Below are positions 47,638-55,676 of a stretch of DNA of 64,000 nt, piece by piece. The stretch is from an uncultured Prevotella sp. GTDB taxonomy: Bacteria; Bacteroidota; Bacteroidia; Bacteroidales; Bacteroidaceae. Every line of letters starts with the position of its first letter. The first letter of the stretch is position 1. Location of the stretch: assembly GCA_905211345.1 (NCBI GenBank), contig CAJMAO010000002.1, positions 16,098 to 80,097 of the forward strand. Direction: 5' to 3'. The notes below the pieces were generated by a model that was given only the letters and a program-made list of their open reading frames with translations, had not been told where the DNA came from and searched no databases. The position numbers were made by a program, and so were the translations under genes.

Positions 47638-48324
47638 ATGGAAAAATTAAGAAACGATTTATTAAAGGAAGAAACAATAGAGTACAAAATCAAGCAGGAC
47701 GGCTATTTGCGCAACCTCACGCCAATAGAACTGATAAGCGTTATCTGCGGTTGGGGAGCTAAATCGGAGACGGCTTCCAGCATCGTGCGCTCCATGCTTT
47801 GCGTATGTGACGGCAAGCTGTCAGTTCTTGCGAGAAAATCCATAGACGAACTTGTGCAAGCCACTGGATTTAGCCCGAAGGTATGCGAGAAAGTCCTTGC
47901 CGCCCTCGAACTTGGGCGCAGGGCGCAAATGGAAGCCGCAGGTGACAACCCTGTATGCAACCACTCCAACGTCATTTACGAGTATCTGAAATCGAGAATA
48001 GGCAACTTAGACCACGAGGAGTGCCATGCGCTCCTGCTCAATTCAAAGCTCAAGTTGATAAAATCTGTCTGCATAGGCAAAGGAGGACTGTCAGAAACCA
48101 GCGTTGACATCAGGGTTGTCCTCAAGGAAGCCTTGCTTGCCAATGCGGTTGCGATAGTGCTTGCGCACAATCATCCAAGTGGAAGCCTTACTTCAAGTAT
48201 GTATGACGACAAAATAACATCCACTCTCAAGAAAGCGTGCGACACTATGAACATACGCCTCATCGACCATTTGATTGTCACCGACAATGGATATTACAGT
48301 TATTGTGACGAAGGTAAAATTTAA
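47638..48324 (+). CDS. radC: RadC-like JAB-domain protein
   Basis: 228 residues. The N-terminal HhH-like part (LTPIELISVICGWGAKSE...FSPKVCEKVLAALELGRR) and the C-terminal JAB/MPN metalloprotein domain with LAHNHPSGSLTSS (HxH...S) and the acidic Asp further on; the DHLIVTDNGYYSY end is standard. RadC-like proteins are frequent on mobile elements; their role is unclear (DNA repair or anti-defence). It starts in the AAGAGCAATG context. Confidence 0.88.
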   Translation: MEKLRNDLLKEETIEYKIKQDGYLRNLTPIELISVICGWGAKSETASSIVRSMLCVCDGKLSVLARKSIDELVQATGFSPKVCEKVLAALELGRRAQMEAAGDNPVCNHSNVIYEYLKSRIGNLDHEECHALLLNSKLKLIKSVCIGKGGLSETSVDIRVVLKEALLANAVAIVLAHNHPSGSLTSSMYDDKITSTLKKACDTMNIRLIDHLIVTDNGYYSYCDEGKI

Positions 48325-48328
48325 GTCT

Positions 48329-48580
48329 ATGGAAAAGAAAGAATTTATTGAAAAATGTCATTATGTTTGTAATAATTGGCTTGTGAACGAACTTGACAAG
48401 TATATTGAAAAGGCGTTGGCTTCAGGTTGTATTGATTTAAAAAAAGTACCGCCACATTACGGTGCAGTATATTCATTGATGGCCGCCATATTTGAGAATG
48501 TCGCGAATTCGTTTATCTATGGAGGCAGTAACGGTCGCATGGTTAGAAGAGAAGCAAATAATATTAAACGTTTTATATAA
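48329..48580 (+). CDS. Small hypothetical protein of island B
   Basis: 83 residues from MEKKEFIEKCHYV, helical, with SNGRMVRREANNIKRF at the end. The chosen start is 4 bp after radC; a longer frame from 48275 overlaps radC. No family was recognised. Confidence 0.5.
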   Translation: MEKKEFIEKCHYVCNNWLVNELDKYIEKALASGCIDLKKVPPHYGAVYSLMAAIFENVANSFIYGGSNGRMVRREANNIKRFI

Positions 48581-48796
48581 ATGGAAATACAGCAATTAAA
48601 AGAATATCTCAAATTGTATTGGAACCATTGGCCGGTATGCGCTGTATATTCAGCTTGCCTTGATTTGGCACAAAGCAAGTTCAGTCTTTCACGAGAAGAA
48701 TTGCGCCAGCGTTATGGTCTGTATTGCGGTATGCAATGGTATGACTTGTTGTTCAATAAAAATAAACATTGTGACTATGAAAACGAAAGTATGTGA
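48581..48796 (+). CDS. Small hypothetical protein of island B
   Basis: 71 residues, MEIQQLKEYLKLYWNHWP..., rich in aromatic residues and cysteines. It begins immediately after the previous stop. No family was recognised. Confidence 0.45.
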   Translation: MEIQQLKEYLKLYWNHWPVCAVYSACLDLAQSKFSLSREELRQRYGLYCGMQWYDLLFNKNKHCDYENESM

Positions 48797-49016
48797 TAAC
48801 GGCTTCATGTGGCTTGTACTTTCAAGAAAACAGGCTTTCGCCCTTTGGCTTGAAGGCTCGACGGAGATTTACAAGCTGTATGACGACGATACGGAAGGCG
48901 CATGTGAAAGCATTGAAGACTTGTTTATGCACAATGGAAGTTTCGGAATTGAGTTAGGCTTTGTCAATGACATTGTACCTGCGCACATTTACAAACGTAT
49001 CATTCAAAACACATGA
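48777..49016 (+). CDS. Small acidic protein of island B
   Basis: 79 residues from MKTKVCDNGFMWLVLSRKQAF, acidic in the middle (YDDDTEGACESIEDLF). It overlaps the previous gene by 20 bp. The pattern VLSRKQAFALW..STEIYKLYDDDTEG looks like a small phage protein family, unnamed here. Confidence 0.5.
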   Translation: MKTKVCDNGFMWLVLSRKQAFALWLEGSTEIYKLYDDDTEGACESIEDLFMHNGSFGIELGFVNDIVPAHIYKRIIQNT

Positions 49017-49020
49017 AATC

Positions 49021-49305
49021 ATGGAACATTCACTGAAGAAGGAACTGCTTGCCTATTTTGACGGTAAAGACCGCAACGACCACGAGGAATGGTTATACAA
49101 TAGGCTTAAAACGGAAATCAACTATTTTGACATAACAAGCGTAGAGAAACAAGACCTTGAAGATCGAGGTTACGACACGTCAACGCTTGACGACTACGAC
49201 ATGGAGCGCATAGCCAATGACATGTGCGGTTACTATCTTGACAGCTGTACTTTCAGTGAGGACTTATGTACTGTGGCAGACAACATTGGATTGAAAATGA
49301 AATAG
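49021..49305 (+). CDS. Acidic hypothetical protein of island B
   Basis: 94 residues from MEHSLKKELLAYF, strongly acidic (about a quarter Asp/Glu) and helical, a composition seen in DNA-mimic and anti-defence proteins. It is the last gene of the island B operon. Confidence 0.5.
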   Translation: MEHSLKKELLAYFDGKDRNDHEEWLYNRLKTEINYFDITSVEKQDLEDRGYDTSTLDDYDMERIANDMCGYYLDSCTFSEDLCTVADNIGLKMK

Positions 49306-49317
49306 AAGTGCCATCGG

Positions 49318-49364
49318 CAATAAAAATACAGACTTTAGTTAGTTTAAAGCCTGTATTTTTATTG
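49318..49364. terminator. Bidirectional terminator
   Basis: CAATAAAAATACAG (49318-49331) and CTGTATTTTTATTG (49351-49364), with inner ACTTTA/TTAAAG-type pairing, between convergent genes. Confidence 0.88.
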
Positions 49365-49377
49365 TTGTTGCATATAT

Positions 49378-49920
49378 TTACGCCCCTGCAGTATAAGTTC
49401 CGGTTATCGAAGCTGTTGTGCTGTCCGAAAGATGTGCCGTCCCGCTTATCGCAGTTCCGTTGATGTTCAGCTCCATTGACGTTATCTTTGCCCCTGCTTG
49501 GCCTTGGTAGCCTTTTCCTCCCTTGAGGTTTTTGAAATCGAAGTTCAATTTGCCGTCCTGCATCGACACGTCTACTTCAGGAGTTCCGACGTTCGCGTCC
49601 ACGCTTGCTGTCGCGCCGGTTATGCTTGTTCCGCCTCCTTCCCCTGATGACTGCTGTCCTACCACGGCCATTTTCGCCGCCTTAACGTCCGTCTTGCTTA
49701 CAATCCTTATCATCATACCTTCGGGAACGTCAAGGTCTATCACCCGTGCTGATTTCCTTATGCGCAGCTTGTCGTATGCGCTCGGCTCCATGTCAGGCAT
49801 ATACCTGTACACCAGCAGCTCGTCTGTCGTGCCGTTGTCAACTTGTATTACGCACTTGCCCTTTGATGCGAAGTCTGCCACGTAAACGCCGTCCTTCTGT
49901 GTAAAAGTTATATTTTCCAT
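49378..49920 (-). CDS. Head fibre/decoration-like protein on the opposite strand
   Basis: 180 residues. The N-terminal half is beta-rich with a capsid-binding feel ([23 protein letters not shown]). The C-terminal half is glycine-rich and repetitive ([47 protein letters not shown]), like head-fibre or collagen-like virion proteins. It is the only minus-strand gene in the structural region and ends at the terminator shared with island B. No promoter of class I was seen for it. Confidence 0.6.
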   Translation of the reverse strand: MENITFTQKDGVYVADFASKGKCVIQVDNGTTDELLVYRYMPDMEPSAYDKLRIRKSARVIDLDVPEGMMIRIVSKTDVKAAKMAVVGQQSSGEGGGTSITGATASVDANVGTPEVDVSMQDGKLNFDFKNLKGGKGYQGQAGAKITSMELNINGTAISGTAHLSDSTTASITGTYTAGA

Positions 49921-49958
49921 ATCTGTAATGTTATTTTCTGCAAATATAGCTAATTTAT

Positions 49959-49989
49959 TTTGTTGAACAAATTGTTTTAACTATATTTG
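49959..49989 (+). promoter_or_regulatory. Class I promoter 5 (scaffold-capsid-tail)
   Basis: TTTGTTGAACAAA (49959-49971) and TATATTTG (49982-49989), 10 nt apart; the best palindrome of the set, identical to site 6. Confidence 0.82.
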
Positions 49990-50053
49990 CGTCGTGAAAG
50001 CGTGTGAAGATGCACGTTACAGAACTGTTCGTTAAGCTCTTAGTTTCGGTTCT

Positions 50054-50094
50054 ACGTTACGGTCTGTCTGCATTTCGCTCGCAGGCCGTAACGT
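50054..50094 (+). promoter_or_regulatory. Leader hairpin before the scaffold gene
   Basis: ACGTTACGG (50054-50062) and CCGTAACGT (50086-50094) with an inner CTGC/GCAG stem: a long nested hairpin in the 5' leader, ending 23 nt before the ATG at 50118. Confidence 0.65.
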
Positions 50095-50117
50095 TATTCA
50101 AAACCAAACAAAAAGCA

Positions 50118-50855
50118 ATGAACAAGTATTACAAGAAAGTTCTCGAAGTGCTGAAAACCAATAAGGACATAAAGGCGTTGGGGTTCAGCCGTAAGGAGAT
50201 TAGGGGTGTCGCAGCCAATGTAGCCGACAAACTTAACCTCAAAGACGAAGCCACTGACGAGGAAGTGAGCGAAGCCATTGACGATGCCGTAGATGCCGTC
50301 ATGCCTTTGCTGAAGTTGAGCCAGTCGGTAGCCGACCGCCAAGTCCAAAACTACAAGGACGCGCACCCTGAAAAGGACGCTGACGATCCCGATGACGACG
50401 ATGACAACGACGACGATGACAAGCCGGCACGTACCAGTCCGTCTAAAAAGGGGAAGAAAAACACAAAGGACGACAACGACGATGTTAATTCCGCCCTCCT
50501 CGCCTCAATCAAGGCACTTACCGAATCTGTAAGCGGCATGAAGGACGAGATTGCCTTGCTAAAGTCAGGAAAGGTTGCCGACAGCAGACGTGCAAAGGTA
50601 GAGAAGCTCCTGAAAGACACAGGCAAGTTCGGAGAGCGTATGTTGAAAGCCTACTCCAGGATGACATTCAAAGATGATGACGAGTTCGACGACTATCTTG
50701 ACGAACTCAAGGAGGACATCGATGCCGTGAACCAAGAGAGAGCCGACAAGGGTCTTGAAAAGCTCGGCGTGCCTCCTGCAACGAACATCAAGAAGAAGCC
50801 TGGGGAAAAAGAGTTGATGTCGGACGACGAAGTCAAGGAGCTGGCGAAGATGTAG
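50118..50855 (+). CDS. Probable capsid scaffolding protein
   Basis: 245 residues from the ATG with the AAAGCAATG context; the longer frame from 50004 would translate the leader hairpin and is rejected. Acidic low-complexity stretch (about 85-100, nearly all Asp) followed by basic PSKKGKK, then helical and coiled segments, a composition typical of scaffolds. First gene of the head operon and upstream of decoration and capsid genes. It may act as the internal core during procapsid assembly and be lost on maturation. Confidence 0.65.
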   Translation: MNKYYKKVLEVLKTNKDIKALGFSRKEIRGVAANVADKLNLKDEATDEEVSEAIDDAVDAVMPLLKLSQSVADRQVQNYKDAHPEKDADDPDDDDDNDDDDKPARTSPSKKGKKNTKDDNDDVNSALLASIKALTESVSGMKDEIALLKSGKVADSRRAKVEKLLKDTGKFGERMLKAYSRMTFKDDDEFDDYLDELKEDIDAVNQERADKGLEKLGVPPATNIKKKPGEKELMSDDEVKELAKM

Positions 50856-50890
50856 CCGTCCAAAATCCCAAACTTAATCAGCAAACCACG

Positions 50891-51295
50891 ATGAGCGCAT
50901 TAGAAGAAATGAGCGTCAACAAGACCAACGTGTCTTTTGGCGACGACGCTGTTGTCATCAGACAGTACAACGGCGGCATCACAGGAGGCCGCGCGCTTGA
51001 CTACACGGATTTCACAGACGATGTAATCAAGGCTGGCCATATCGTCGTCCGCAAGAAGAACGATGACGGTGTGTACGAGTACAAGCCTTTGAAGGTGACG
51101 AGCGGTAGTTACGCCGCACTCGGAGGCGGCGAGGAATACGCCGGAGTTGTCGTAAGGTCGCGCATGAAGGGCGAGGCTGTCGCAATCATGGACGACGGAC
51201 GAGTGAACGACGAGGCGATGCCTTATCCTATCGACGACACGCGCAGGGCCGCGCTGAAAACGGCACTGCCCAACCTCATTTTTGAACACGACTAA
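50891..51295 (+). CDS. Head decoration-like protein
   Basis: 134 residues, beta-rich: NGGITGGRALDYTDFTDDVIKAGHIVVRKK and EEYAGVVVRSRMKGEAVAIMDDGRVNDEAMPYP, which resembles the lambda gpD-like decoration fold region found just before capsid genes. Function assigned mainly by position and pattern. Confidence 0.6.
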   Translation: MSALEEMSVNKTNVSFGDDAVVIRQYNGGITGGRALDYTDFTDDVIKAGHIVVRKKNDDGVYEYKPLKVTSGSYAALGGGEEYAGVVVRSRMKGEAVAIMDDGRVNDEAMPYPIDDTRRAALKTALPNLIFEHD

Positions 51296-51309
51296 AAATC
51301 AGGAATGTC

Positions 51310-52623
51310 ATGAAAGAATCACTATTCATTGAATTCATACGTTCAATTTTCCCGAAATTGAACCTGTACGTAAAGGAGAAGGAAGCTCCCAAGAAACGTA
51401 CATACCTGCACAAGACGATGCTCCGTGAGGACTACTCCGCCGACCAGAAATGGGAGGGCACGTCGGCAAAGACCACCTACGTGGCTGCCGACATCGTCGA
51501 GATGGACTCTCCCCTGCCAATCAAGAAGCGTGGCTCGATAGCCACCTCCAACGGCAAGCTGCCGAAGATTGGCATGAAGAAAATCCTCTTAGAGAGCGAC
51601 ATCAACAACATCAACATCATGAAGGCGCACTATCAGATGGCCGCCACCGACGAGGCCAAGAAAGCTGAGAAGGCGCGCATCATAAACAAGTTGATGGACG
51701 ACGGCGTGGCCTGCTCCGTAGGTATCGACGAGAAGAACGAGATGAACTTCCTCATCGGACTGTCGGAAGGCGTGGTAGCAATCCCCGACGAGGACAACTC
51801 CGGCAAGGCCCTGCGCATCAACTACGGTTATATGGCGGAAAACTCATTCAAGACCGTGACGAAAGACGTTGTTGAGAAGGACGACTTGCAGCGCGTGTTC
51901 GACAAGGCCGACGCAGACGGCAACACAATAGTCAAGGTAATGCTTGCCAAGACAAAGTTCAACGAGATGCGCCGTCAGCAATGGGCGAAGGAACTTGTTG
52001 CGGACTTCCTCGGCAAGACCTACGACAGCGACACGAAACTGCCAGTCCCATCCGCAAACAATTTCGCCGATGCGTTGGAGGACGAGTTCGGCGCAGTGTT
52101 CGAGCGCGTAGACCGCACAGTCATCATCGAGAAGAACGGCAAGCAGAAGTCTGTAAAGCCGTGGAACGCCGACAGGATAATATTCCTTTGCAATGAGCAG
52201 GTCGGCACGCTCGTATGGGGCACGCTCGCAGAAGCCACCAACCCTGTTGAAGGCGTGCAGTACAGCACCGTTGACAACTACAAGCTCATCAGCAAGTATT
52301 CCAAGAACGAGCCGTCGCTCCAGGAGATGACGAGCGGACAGGCACTCGTATTGCCGGTTATCGAGGACGTAGACCAAATCTATTCCCTCGCCACCGACGA
52401 GGCTGAGGAGGTGGACACAGAAGCCGAGACTTCCGACAGCACCGACCAGTACACCACGTACAAAGGCGAGAAATACAAGAAAGCCGACCTCATAGCCGCG
52501 CTGAAAGCCCTCGGTGCCAATGTCAAGTCTAACTCGACTGACGAGACAATCATCAAGGCCATAAACGCCTTGAGCGACGAGGACGAGGAGAAACTTCTCG
52601 CAAGTGTAACACCTCAAGAGTAA
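51310..52623 (+). CDS. Major capsid protein with C-terminal helical (HeH/LEM-like) extension
   Basis: 437 residues. It has a capsid-like body (DIVEMDSPLPIKKRGSIATSNGKLPKIGMKK; RIIFLCNEQVGTLVWGTLAEATNP) with the stable shell domain to about residue 350. An acidic linker and an extra domain follow (EKYKKADLIAALKALGANVKSNSTDETIIKAINAL), of the HeH/LEM-like type seen at the ends of some phage proteins. Position between decoration and connector genes supports the call. Confidence 0.8.
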   Translation: MKESLFIEFIRSIFPKLNLYVKEKEAPKKRTYLHKTMLREDYSADQKWEGTSAKTTYVAADIVEMDSPLPIKKRGSIATSNGKLPKIGMKKILLESDINNINIMKAHYQMAATDEAKKAEKARIINKLMDDGVACSVGIDEKNEMNFLIGLSEGVVAIPDEDNSGKALRINYGYMAENSFKTVTKDVVEKDDLQRVFDKADADGNTIVKVMLAKTKFNEMRRQQWAKELVADFLGKTYDSDTKLPVPSANNFADALEDEFGAVFERVDRTVIIEKNGKQKSVKPWNADRIIFLCNEQVGTLVWGTLAEATNPVEGVQYSTVDNYKLISKYSKNEPSLQEMTSGQALVLPVIEDVDQIYSLATDEAEEVDTEAETSDSTDQYTTYKGEKYKKADLIAALKALGANVKSNSTDETIIKAINALSDEDEEKLLASVTPQE

Positions 52624-52630
52624 ATGACCC

Positions 52631-52954
52631 ATGAAGACAATCAGGCAAGCGTTGATAGACGAGATACACTATCCCATACCCGAAGGCTTTGTCGAGAACA
52701 AGCTCATAGAGCGCAGCCTTGACGGCGACCAAGAATACACGTTCGATGTCAGCCGGTCAAAGGAATGGAAAGGTGCGCTTGCCGATTGCCTTTTCTCTCT
52801 CGTGCAAGCTGTCAACTTCTCCGAGTCAGACAAGAGCGTAGGCTCATTGTCAGACGAGGATAAGAAACGGCTGTTAGTCCGCATAAGAAGCCTTTACAAC
52901 TCCATAGGCGAAAGCCCCGAACTGGGGCAGCCTATGGTTTACATAGGAGGTTGA
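52631..52954 (+). CDS. Head-tail connector-like protein
   Basis: 107 residues, mostly helical: IRQALIDEIHYPIPEGFVENKLIERSL, then a long helix. Resembles gp6-type adaptor proteins in size and place, directly after the capsid gene. Weak family evidence. Confidence 0.55.
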   Translation: MKTIRQALIDEIHYPIPEGFVENKLIERSLDGDQEYTFDVSRSKEWKGALADCLFSLVQAVNFSESDKSVGSLSDEDKKRLLVRIRSLYNSIGESPELGQPMVYIGG

Positions 52955-52956
52955 AC

Positions 52957-53298
52957 ATGGCCGTATTGGATTTCGCAGCGCACTCATTGGACTACCAAGA
53001 GGTAACGCCCGGACACGTTGACGACGCAACTGGCGATTACGTCAAAGGCTCGTCCGCATGGGTTGAGGATTACTGCAAGTGCGACATCGTGCCGGCAGGG
53101 AAGGCTGTGCCCACCGCCATACCTGACGGTCAGGTGGAAAACTACTCATACACCATTTACAACCTGCCTGTGAAGTGCCGTGAGTTCAAATACGGTGACA
53201 GGATAAGGATAAAGCTATTCCGCAATCCTGACGATGTAAGGGAGTTCAAGGTGCTTGGCTTCCACCGCTACCAAAAACAATGCAAGATGTGGGTCTAA
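52957..53298 (+). CDS. Head-tail stopper-like protein
   Basis: 113 residues from the ATG at 52957, preceded by TAGGAGG, one of the few classic ribosome-binding sites here. Beta-rich (NYSYTIYNLPVKCREFKYGDRIRIKLF), matching stopper proteins of the SPP1 gp16/HK97 group in position and pattern. Confidence 0.6.
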   Translation: MAVLDFAAHSLDYQEVTPGHVDDATGDYVKGSSAWVEDYCKCDIVPAGKAVPTAIPDGQVENYSYTIYNLPVKCREFKYGDRIRIKLFRNPDDVREFKVLGFHRYQKQCKMWV

Positions 53299-53299
53299 G

Positions 53300-53782
53300 A
53301 TGGGAATGCGCATGACTACGCGGATGTCCTCGGTAAACAAGTTTTTCCGCTTGGCCGTGGTTATTCTCAAGGAAGATATTGTCAAAGCCTTCGCCAAGCT
53401 CGGCGAGGAAAGCGTAGGCAAAGTCCGCGACAGACCATGCGAGGAAAGCTGGTTCGACCAGACAGGCAACCTAAGGAGTTCCATAGGTTACTCCGTTTAC
53501 GACTACGGCAAGAAAATGATAGAATCCTCCTTTGCTACCGTAAAGGGAGGCGCAGAAGGTTCAGCCGAAGGAAGGAAGATGGTTGCCGAACTCGCATCTG
53601 AATATTCCAAAGTCTACGCATTGGTTGTCGTAGCCGCGATGAATTATGCGGATTTCGTTGAAGCCAAGGAGAACAAGGACGTGCTTGCGTCAACAGAGCT
53701 GTGGGCGCGCTCCGTTGTTGACACGAGGCTCAAACAAGCCGTTGGAAAGGCCGTCAAACGCATAAACCAGTTACGGTTATGA
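53300..53782 (+). CDS. HK97 gp10-like tail completion protein
   Basis: 160 residues from MGMRMTTRM. DQTGNLRSSIGYSVYDYGK and MNYADFVEAKENKDVLASTELWARSVVDTRLKQAV follow the gp10-like pattern (tail completion/neck). It starts 1 bp after the previous stop and overlaps the next gene by 4 bp. Confidence 0.75.
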   Translation: MGMRMTTRMSSVNKFFRLAVVILKEDIVKAFAKLGEESVGKVRDRPCEESWFDQTGNLRSSIGYSVYDYGKKMIESSFATVKGGAEGSAEGRKMVAELASEYSKVYALVVVAAMNYADFVEAKENKDVLASTELWARSVVDTRLKQAVGKAVKRINQLRL

Positions 53783-54174
53783 AATCGGACATCGACATAA
53801 AGGACGACGTTTACAAGATAATAAACCACTCGCAGTTGGAGCAGGCAGTCACAGGTGTCTTGAAAAAGACCAAGAGGCCGCACAATTCCAAGAGCGAGGA
53901 CATTGTAATCTCCGTGCTGTCTAACAAGACCGCGCAGCAGCAGGAAGCCTTTGTGAATGTCAACATATACGTAAAGGACGACGACGTGGACGGCCAAGAC
54001 GAGGAATGCTCGCCGCGTTTGAGGCAGCTTTGCCAGCTTGCGTTCGACCTGTTCCTGAATGTCCGCGGACACGACTTCCGCCTGTCGCTAGACACACAGC
54101 AGGTAATGGAAGTTGAAGGAACGGGGGAACATTTAATCAACAATAAACTTTTGTACCAAATCATAAACGAATAA
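53779..54174 (+). CDS. Tail terminator-like protein
   Basis: 131 residues. DVYKIINHSQLEQAVTGVLKK and VNVNIYVKDD then LRQLCQLAFDLFLNVRGHDFRLSL: a mixed alpha/beta unit of the size of tail terminators (gpU-like), in the expected place between the gp10-like and major tail genes. Confidence 0.6.
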   Translation: MKSDIDIKDDVYKIINHSQLEQAVTGVLKKTKRPHNSKSEDIVISVLSNKTAQQQEAFVNVNIYVKDDDVDGQDEECSPRLRQLCQLAFDLFLNVRGHDFRLSLDTQQVMEVEGTGEHLINNKLLYQIINE

Positions 54175-54178
54175 AGTT

Positions 54179-54706
54179 ATGAGCGAACCAATAGGATGGG
54201 GTAAATGCTTTGTCATAGTGAAAGACCTTGACGACCCCTCGGCAAAATGGAAACTCCTGCCCACGCCAAAGGAGGACACCTGCGTTCTCACCCCTTCGGA
54301 AGGCGACAAGAAGGAAGCCACCGTAGAGGGTGGAGGCACGGAGGATGTGAAGTACGGTAAGAACACTTACCAGCTTGAATACGCCATAAGGCGCAACAAG
54401 AAGCGCAAGAAGCCGTTTGATGACGTTGACGGTGTAATCGCGCACAGGTACGCAGTGTTCGTGCAGCCCGAAAACAATGCCGTGCCCGGCCCCAAGATTG
54501 ACACGTCGGTTGTAACCCTGCTCGACGGCTTCGACACTACCGACGGCGGCCTTCTCACCTACCGCCACGACGCGCTTACGCCCGACACTGGCAATATGGT
54601 GAAGTGGTGTACGATAGACCAGGATCTCTCGACATTGCAGGAGGGTGCGGAACTCGCAACAGAACCGCAGTTCACCGACATCGACGCGCCTGAAGAAGAT
54701 GTCTAA
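54179..54706 (+). CDS. Major tail protein
   Basis: 175 residues, beta-rich (KCFVIVKDLDDPSAKWKLLPTPKEDTCVLTP; NTYQLEYAIRRNKKRKKPFDD), of the size and position of siphovirus tail tube proteins. The C-terminus is acidic (TDIDAPEEDV). The gap to the next gene holds a hairpin. Confidence 0.65.
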   Translation: MSEPIGWGKCFVIVKDLDDPSAKWKLLPTPKEDTCVLTPSEGDKKEATVEGGGTEDVKYGKNTYQLEYAIRRNKKRKKPFDDVDGVIAHRYAVFVQPENNAVPGPKIDTSVVTLLDGFDTTDGGLLTYRHDALTPDTGNMVKWCTIDQDLSTLQEGAELATEPQFTDIDAPEEDV

Positions 54707-54773
54707 TTGACATTTCTTTTTCATTTGTCATAATTGAATTTTTAAGGTTTAAGGATTTTTCAGGAAGTCCTAT

Positions 54774-54802
54774 GGAGGGCAGGACGTAAAACAACGCCCT
54801 CC
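54774..54802 (+). terminator. Hairpin after the tail tube gene
   Basis: GGAGGGC (54774-54780) and GCCCTCC (54796-54802). It may reduce read-through after the highly expressed tail tube gene. Its T-run is weak. Confidence 0.5.
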
Positions 54803-54819
54803 TTTATAAATTCAAGGCA

Positions 54820-55527
54820 ATGGACAAGACATTACAAATGGACATAGCGGATGCCGTCATCGACCGCCCCAAGGGGTTCAGCGTCGGTAGGCGGCATTTC
54901 TGCTTATACCCCCTCACCATTGGCAAGATGTACCTTACGCAAAGGGTAATGCAAAACCTCGGCGTCGATTACGGCAACCTCAAGGTAAACCCATACGCCG
55001 AAGCCTTGCGCCTTGCCAAGACGAAAAGGGACGACTGCCTCTCGCTCATCGCCTACCACTCGCTGAAAGATAAGGAACAGGTGCTTAACACCAGGACTGT
55101 TGCCACAAGGAAAGGCATCCTTGGCAATGAGCTTGACGAAAGCGACATCGCCACTTTGCTTATGATGTGCATAATGTCAGACAGGACGCACGAGTTCATC
55201 CACGAGCTTGGCATTGACAAGGAGCTTCAGCGAATGAACGAGGTGCTTAAGGCCAAGCAGTCAAGCAACACGTTCCAGTTCGGAGGGAAGAGCGTCTACG
55301 GCACGCTGATAGACAACGCCTGTGAACGCTACGGGTGGACGTTCGACTACGTTGTCTGGGGAATAAGCTACACCAACTTGCAGATGCTCCTGAAGGACAG
55401 CGTGAAGTCGGTCTACCTCACTGACGACGAAATGAAGAAGTGCGGCATCCGCAACAAGAGGAGTATCATAGACGGCAATGACCCTGAAGCTATGAGGGAA
55501 GTAATCAGGGCGCATAGTTGGAAGTGA
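54820..55527 (+). CDS. Tail assembly chaperone-like protein
   Basis: 235 residues, helical (FCLYPLTIGKMYLTQRVMQNLGVDYG; DESDIATLLMMCIMSDRTHEF). It stands just before the tape measure, where tail assembly chaperones lie. No slippery sequence or second overlapping frame was seen, so the usual frameshift product is not evident. Confidence 0.6.
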   Translation: MDKTLQMDIADAVIDRPKGFSVGRRHFCLYPLTIGKMYLTQRVMQNLGVDYGNLKVNPYAEALRLAKTKRDDCLSLIAYHSLKDKEQVLNTRTVATRKGILGNELDESDIATLLMMCIMSDRTHEFIHELGIDKELQRMNEVLKAKQSSNTFQFGGKSVYGTLIDNACERYGWTFDYVVWGISYTNLQMLLKDSVKSVYLTDDEMKKCGIRNKRSIIDGNDPEAMREVIRAHSWK

Positions 55528-55676
55528 CATTTACAGGATTGACATATAAAAAAAACGCCCAACGGCTTCAAAAACTTCATCCCTTACAACCTTTCACCCT
55601 CCGCTTTTAATGGCCGCATAGCGAAAAACAGCGGCATTTCCAAGGATTATCAGGATAACACATAACTCAACAAACA

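Noticed and set aside
50004..50117. 38-residue N-terminal extension of the scaffold protein
   Set aside because: It would be read through a 9-bp perfect leader hairpin; the ATG at 50118 has the usual start context.
54820..55676. Programmed frameshift in the tail assembly chaperone
   Set aside because: No X-XXY-YYZ slippery site followed by an overlapping open frame was seen before the tape measure gene.
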